In this document: positions 5,506 to 8,091 of the stretch, in pieces
Position numbering within the stretch: position 1 is the stretch's first letter
How the letters are laid out: the number at the start of each line of letters is the position of its first letter
Assembly: GCA_003223695.1 (NCBI GenBank)
Contig: QHVY01000012.1
Span: 1-8,091 of the forward strand
Direction: 5' to 3'
DNA from: Acidobacteriota bacterium
GTDB taxonomy: Bacteria > Acidobacteriota > Thermoanaerobaculia > Gp7-AA8
DNA: 8,091 bases
Notes under the pieces: model-generated
Seen by the model: the letters and a program-made list of their open reading frames with translations, nothing else
Databases searched by the model: none
What the model was told of the DNA's origin: nothing
Position numbers and translations under genes: made by a program

Positions 5506-7374
5506 GTGCGAACGAGACTCTTACTGATCAATCCGCGATTCCCGGAGAGCTTCTGGAGTTTCCGCTGGGCGATCGATTCCGTGCTGCCGAACAAACGCAC
5601 GGTCAATCCGCCGCTCGGGCTGGCAACAGTCGCAGCGCTTTCACCGTCCGATTGGCAGATCCGGATCATCGACGAGAACATCGAGTCCATTCCGCTGAGG
5701 CCCGAGGCGGACATCATCGGCGTGTGCGGAATGGGCGTTCAGTTCCGCCGGCAGAAAGAGCTGCTGAATTACTATCGCGGACTCGGCTACTACGTTGTCG
5801 CCGGCGGAAGCTATGCCTCGCTCTGCCCGGAGCGATATACAGAAATCGCCGATACGGTCGTGGCCGGCGAGGCCGAATACATCTGGAAAGAGTTCTGCGC
5901 CGATTATCAAGCTGGAAAGCATCGTGCGCTCTACGAAGAAAAAGGCGTGGTCTCCCTCGAAGATTCGCCGACGCCTCGATTCGATCTGTTGAAGCTCGAC
6001 CGTTACACGAACGTCAGCCTGCAGTTCTCGCGCGGCTGTCCATTTCGCTGTGAGTTCTGCGACATCATCGTGATGTTCGGGCGCAAGCCGCGCACGAAAT
6101 CGTGCGAGCAAGTCGGACGCGAGCTCGATGCTCTCCGCGCTCTCAGCGCGCGAAACGTATTTTTCGTCGACGACAACTTCATCGGTGACAAAAACGTCGC
6201 CAAGAAGCTGCTCCGTTACCTGAGCGTCTATCAGCGCGAGCACGATTACAACTTCCAATTCGGCACCGAGGCATCGTTGAATCTCGCGCAGGACAAGGAG
6301 CTGCTCACCCTCCTTCCGGAAGCGAACTTCGCGTGGGTGTTCATCGGGATTGAATCGCCGGATGAAGAGAGTCTCAAAGAAACGAAGAAGTTTCAGAACA
6401 CGCGCGAGGACATCCTCACCTCGGTGCGCCAGATTTACTCCCACGGATTGGACGTCTTCGCCGGCTTCATCATCGGCTTCGACAACGACACGCTGTCCAC
6501 ATTCGAGCGGCAGTATCGATTCATCGTCGATTCCGGAATTCAGGTGGCGATGGTCGGCCTTCTCACCGCGCTGCCGAAGACACCGCTGTATGAACGACTC
6601 CAATCCGAAGGACGTCTGCTGCCCGGCGCTGACGGCACGGACAACACGTCGGTCGGTACGAACTTTGTTCCCAAGCAGATCGAGTACGACACGCTCGTCC
6701 GCGAGTACAAGCGACTATACCAACGGTTACTAGAGCCGTCCGCGATTGCCGATCGGATCCGGAACAAGATCCGCTACATGGGCAGGCCGACCTATCAGCC
6801 GTTGTATCCGCTGCGAACGCAGATCAGCATCATGACGAAGTTCGCCTGGCGCGGGGTCTTCAAAGGCGGACCGCGGCGCATGCTGCAGTTCGCGCGCACG
6901 ATCGGCTCGGCGCGCGCCGATCAGATTCCGCTGGTCCTGAGCGACTGGATCGCCGCGCTGTCGATGAAGGAATTCGCCGAACGGCACCTTCTCATCCGCA
7001 AGCGCGGCGCGCAAAACGCAACGATGGCGCACATCGAGAAGCTCCGCCAGAGTTTCCATACGTACGTGCAGCAGGGACGCGTGCGCATTCAGATGGAGCA
7101 GGGCAACATCTCCGTGAGGCTGCAGGGCCTCGTCGATTCGGCGTTCTACGCGAAGGCGTCGCGCGCGATCCGCCATCTGCTGAACAACACCACGTCAACA
7201 GTGACGCTGCACGTCGACGATTTTCAGGAGGAGCAGCGCCGGCATTGGAATCGTTTGCTGCGCCGCCTGCGACGTGATGGCGATCGCATCTACGTCTCCG
7301 CGAGCGAGAAGCTGAAGGACCTGCTCGAGGTCGATTCCTCCGTGTTTCACCTTGTGCTAGAACCTGCAGCATAG
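5506..7374 (+). CDS. B12-binding-type radical SAM protein with DUF4070-like region and STAS-like C-terminal extension
   Basis: A 622-residue cobalamin-type radical SAM enzyme. Residues 1-140 form a B12-binding-like Rossmann domain: RLLLINP, PPLGLATVAAL, the IDENIE strand and VVAGGSYAS, then VAGEAE (119-124). No canonical DxHxxG histidine is visible, as in several members of this class. The radical SAM core follows, with cluster ligands C178, C182 and C185 (GCPFRCEFC). FVDDNF (220-225), TEASLNL (254-260), GIESP (281-285) and GFIIGFD (320-326) fit the DUF4070 group, which includes hopanoid methylase-like proteins. About 130 residues at the end (515-620) lie beyond the usual family and have a beta-beta-alpha-beta-alpha-beta pattern resembling STAS domains. 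Its stop is one base from the response regulator start, so the two should be translationally coupled. The substrate is unknown; methylation of a lipid is possible but unsupported by neighbours. Confidence 0.9.
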   Translation: MRTRLLLINPRFPESFWSFRWAIDSVLPNKRTVNPPLGLATVAALSPSDWQIRIIDENIESIPLRPEADIIGVCGMGVQFRRQKELLNYYRGLGYYVVAGGSYASLCPERYTEIADTVVAGEAEYIWKEFCADYQAGKHRALYEEKGVVSLEDSPTPRFDLLKLDRYTNVSLQFSRGCPFRCEFCDIIVMFGRKPRTKSCEQVGRELDALRALSARNVFFVDDNFIGDKNVAKKLLRYLSVYQREHDYNFQFGTEASLNLAQDKELLTLLPEANFAWVFIGIESPDEESLKETKKFQNTREDILTSVRQIYSHGLDVFAGFIIGFDNDTLSTFERQYRFIVDSGIQVAMVGLLTALPKTPLYERLQSEGRLLPGADGTDNTSVGTNFVPKQIEYDTLVREYKRLYQRLLEPSAIADRIRNKIRYMGRPTYQPLYPLRTQISIMTKFAWRGVFKGGPRRMLQFARTIGSARADQIPLVLSDWIAALSMKEFAERHLLIRKRGAQNATMAHIEKLRQSFHTYVQQGRVRIQMEQGNISVRLQGLVDSAFYAKASRAIRHLLNNTTSTVTLHVDDFQEEQRRHWNRLLRRLRRDGDRIYVSASEKLKDLLEVDSSVFHLVLEPAA

Positions 7375-7375
7375 G

Positions 7376-7744
7376 ATGAACCGAAAGCGCATTCTGATCG
7401 TCGAAGACGATGCTTCGATGAGGCAGGTTCTCGTCGCACAGATGAAAACCAGCGATTACGACGCACTGCCAGCCCCAGACGCGCTCACCGCTCTCGCCCA
7501 GGCTCAAAAAAACTTGCCCGACCTCATTCTCCTCGACCTCGGACTTCCGGGCGGCGGCGGACTCAATCTCATGCAGCGGCTGCAATCGATCCCGAAGCTT
7601 TCCGTCATTCCGATCATCGTGATTTCAGCTCGCGAGGGGATCCCGATCGAACGAGAAGTGCTGGACAAAGGGGCAGCGGCGTTCTTCAAGAAGCCGGTCG
7701 ATTTTCCTCAACTGCTGGTGAAGATTCGCGAGCTCCTCGGGTGA
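7376..7744 (+). CDS. Single-domain response regulator (CheY-like receiver)
   Basis: A 122-residue stand-alone receiver with no output domain. The acidic pocket is D11/D12 in ILIVEDDAS. The phospho-acceptor is D54 in LILLDLGLPG. The switch residue is S84 in IIVISARE, and the conserved lysine is K106 in FFKKPVD. All key residues are intact, so it should accept phosphate from a histidine kinase. With no effector domain it must act by protein-protein contact or as a phosphorelay intermediate. ATG 7376 follows the radical SAM stop by one base, which indicates coupled translation and a shared operon. It is the only receiver in the window, which makes it a candidate partner for the orphan kinase at 1404-3317, though distance gives no direct support. 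It converges on the zinc-ribbon gene with three bases between stops. Confidence 0.95.
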   Translation: MNRKRILIVEDDASMRQVLVAQMKTSDYDALPAPDALTALAQAQKNLPDLILLDLGLPGGGGLNLMQRLQSIPKLSVIPIIVISAREGIPIEREVLDKGAAAFFKKPVDFPQLLVKIRELLG

Positions 7745-7747
7745 GCC

Positions 7748-8077
7748 TCAGCGATAAGACTGCTTAAGCGCGTCGAGATCGGCGAGCGTGCGGCGGAGGA
7801 TGTTGACCACTTTGTGGACCTCACTGCCGTAGAGTCTCAGCTCGGCGTCGCAGTCGCCCATCGCGTAGATCGCCTCGTCTTTTTCGAGGCGATCGCGCTC
7901 GAAGCGAAGGCGTTCCGCGAGCTCTTCAATCTCGGTGACGAGAACGAAATTGATGTCCTTTTCGCCGAGGTAGCGTTTGCATTGCGGGCAGTAGATGGAG
8001 CGGTCGTCGGATGATTCGACGAGCTCGAAAACGAACTGTCGTTCGCACTGCGGGCACTCGAAAACCTCGGGCAACAT
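7748..8077 (-). CDS. Small zinc-ribbon protein with C-terminal coiled coil
   Basis: A 109-residue protein. Two Cys pairs, CPQC at 8-11 and CPQC at 30-33, form a probable zinc ribbon of the kind found in many small bacterial proteins. The pairs are separated by 18 residues that include an acidic ESSDD stretch. From about residue 46 the chain is highly charged and heptad-like (EIEELAERLRFERDRLEKDE), probably a coiled coil, followed by another helix at 80-108. No signal peptide, membrane helix or catalytic motif is seen, so it is likely a cytoplasmic binding or adaptor protein. I do not recognise a named family. The start is ATG 8077. Upstream on its strand the window holds only 14 bases, containing GACAAT eight bases before the ATG but no Shine-Dalgarno sequence. 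The gene converges on the response regulator. Confidence 0.78.
   Translation of the reverse strand: MLPEVFECPQCERQFVFELVESSDDRSIYCPQCKRYLGEKDINFVLVTEIEELAERLRFERDRLEKDEAIYAMGDCDAELRLYGSEVHKVVNILRRTLADLDALKQSYR
7868..7894. repeat. Perfect 10-bp inverted repeat inside the zinc-ribbon gene
   Basis: GATCGCCTCG (7868-7877) and CGAGGCGATC (7885-7894) are perfect reverse complements around the seven-base loop TCTTTTT. On the minus strand the segment falls in the charged coiled-coil coding region. It sits about 125 bases past the response regulator stop, where it could slow plus-strand read-through, but no U-tract follows on either strand. It may be coincidental to the codons used. Confidence 0.6.
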
Positions 8078-8091
8078 GCGTCTCGATTGTC

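Noticed and set aside
5641..6603. Minus-strand open frame of about 320 codons opposite the radical SAM gene
   Set aside because: It is antisense to the radical SAM core with its CxxxCxxC motif and has no recognisable domain.
1..8091. tRNA, rRNA, CRISPR, insertion-sequence or phage features
   Set aside because: Read on both strands, no cloverleaf, direct-repeat array, transposase or integrase motif was found.

Overview
This is a GC-rich, densely packed bacterial window with strongly C/G-biased third codon positions. Intergenic gaps are very short, there are two convergent gene overlaps, and several starts lack a visible Shine-Dalgarno sequence. The gene mix is chromosomal: a lytic transglycosylase, PilZ-like proteins, a histidine kinase with a periplasmic sensor, a CaiB-type CoA-transferase, and a B12-type radical SAM protein. 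It suits a free-living Gram-negative organism, with Acidobacteriota or a similar soil or sediment phylum as the best guess. No marker gene fixes the taxonomy. I see no tRNA, rRNA, transposase, integrase, CRISPR array or phage gene.

Layout. Positions 17-790 (+) encode a lytic transglycosylase with all the family-1 SLT motifs. Positions 812-4014 form a symmetric block: two paralogous PilZ-like proteins (812-1444 and 3379-4014, both +) flank a membrane sensor histidine kinase (1404-3317, -). The kinase converges on and overlaps the first paralogue and diverges from the second. Positions 4033-4092 hold a long near-perfect hairpin. A small two-helix membrane protein (4138-4338, +) follows, and its 3' end overlaps the end of a class III CoA-transferase (4324-5442, -). 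Divergent from that gene is a two-gene unit: a radical SAM/cobalamin-type protein with an unusual STAS-like C-terminal extension (5506-7374, +) and a single-domain response regulator one base later (7376-7744, +). The last gene (7748-8077, -) encodes a zinc-ribbon plus coiled-coil protein that converges on the response regulator.

How they may work together (inference). The histidine kinase has no adjacent cognate regulator. The only receiver in the window is the single-domain protein behind the radical SAM gene. The two PilZ paralogues share a second, uncharacterised C-terminal module of about 63 residues, so they form a protein family of their own around the kinase. The radical SAM, STAS-like and receiver arrangement links a probable tailoring enzyme to signalling modules. 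These two loci are the least ordinary parts of the window. The rest is conventional housekeeping or accessory metabolism. No stretch longer than 300 bases lacks a gene.
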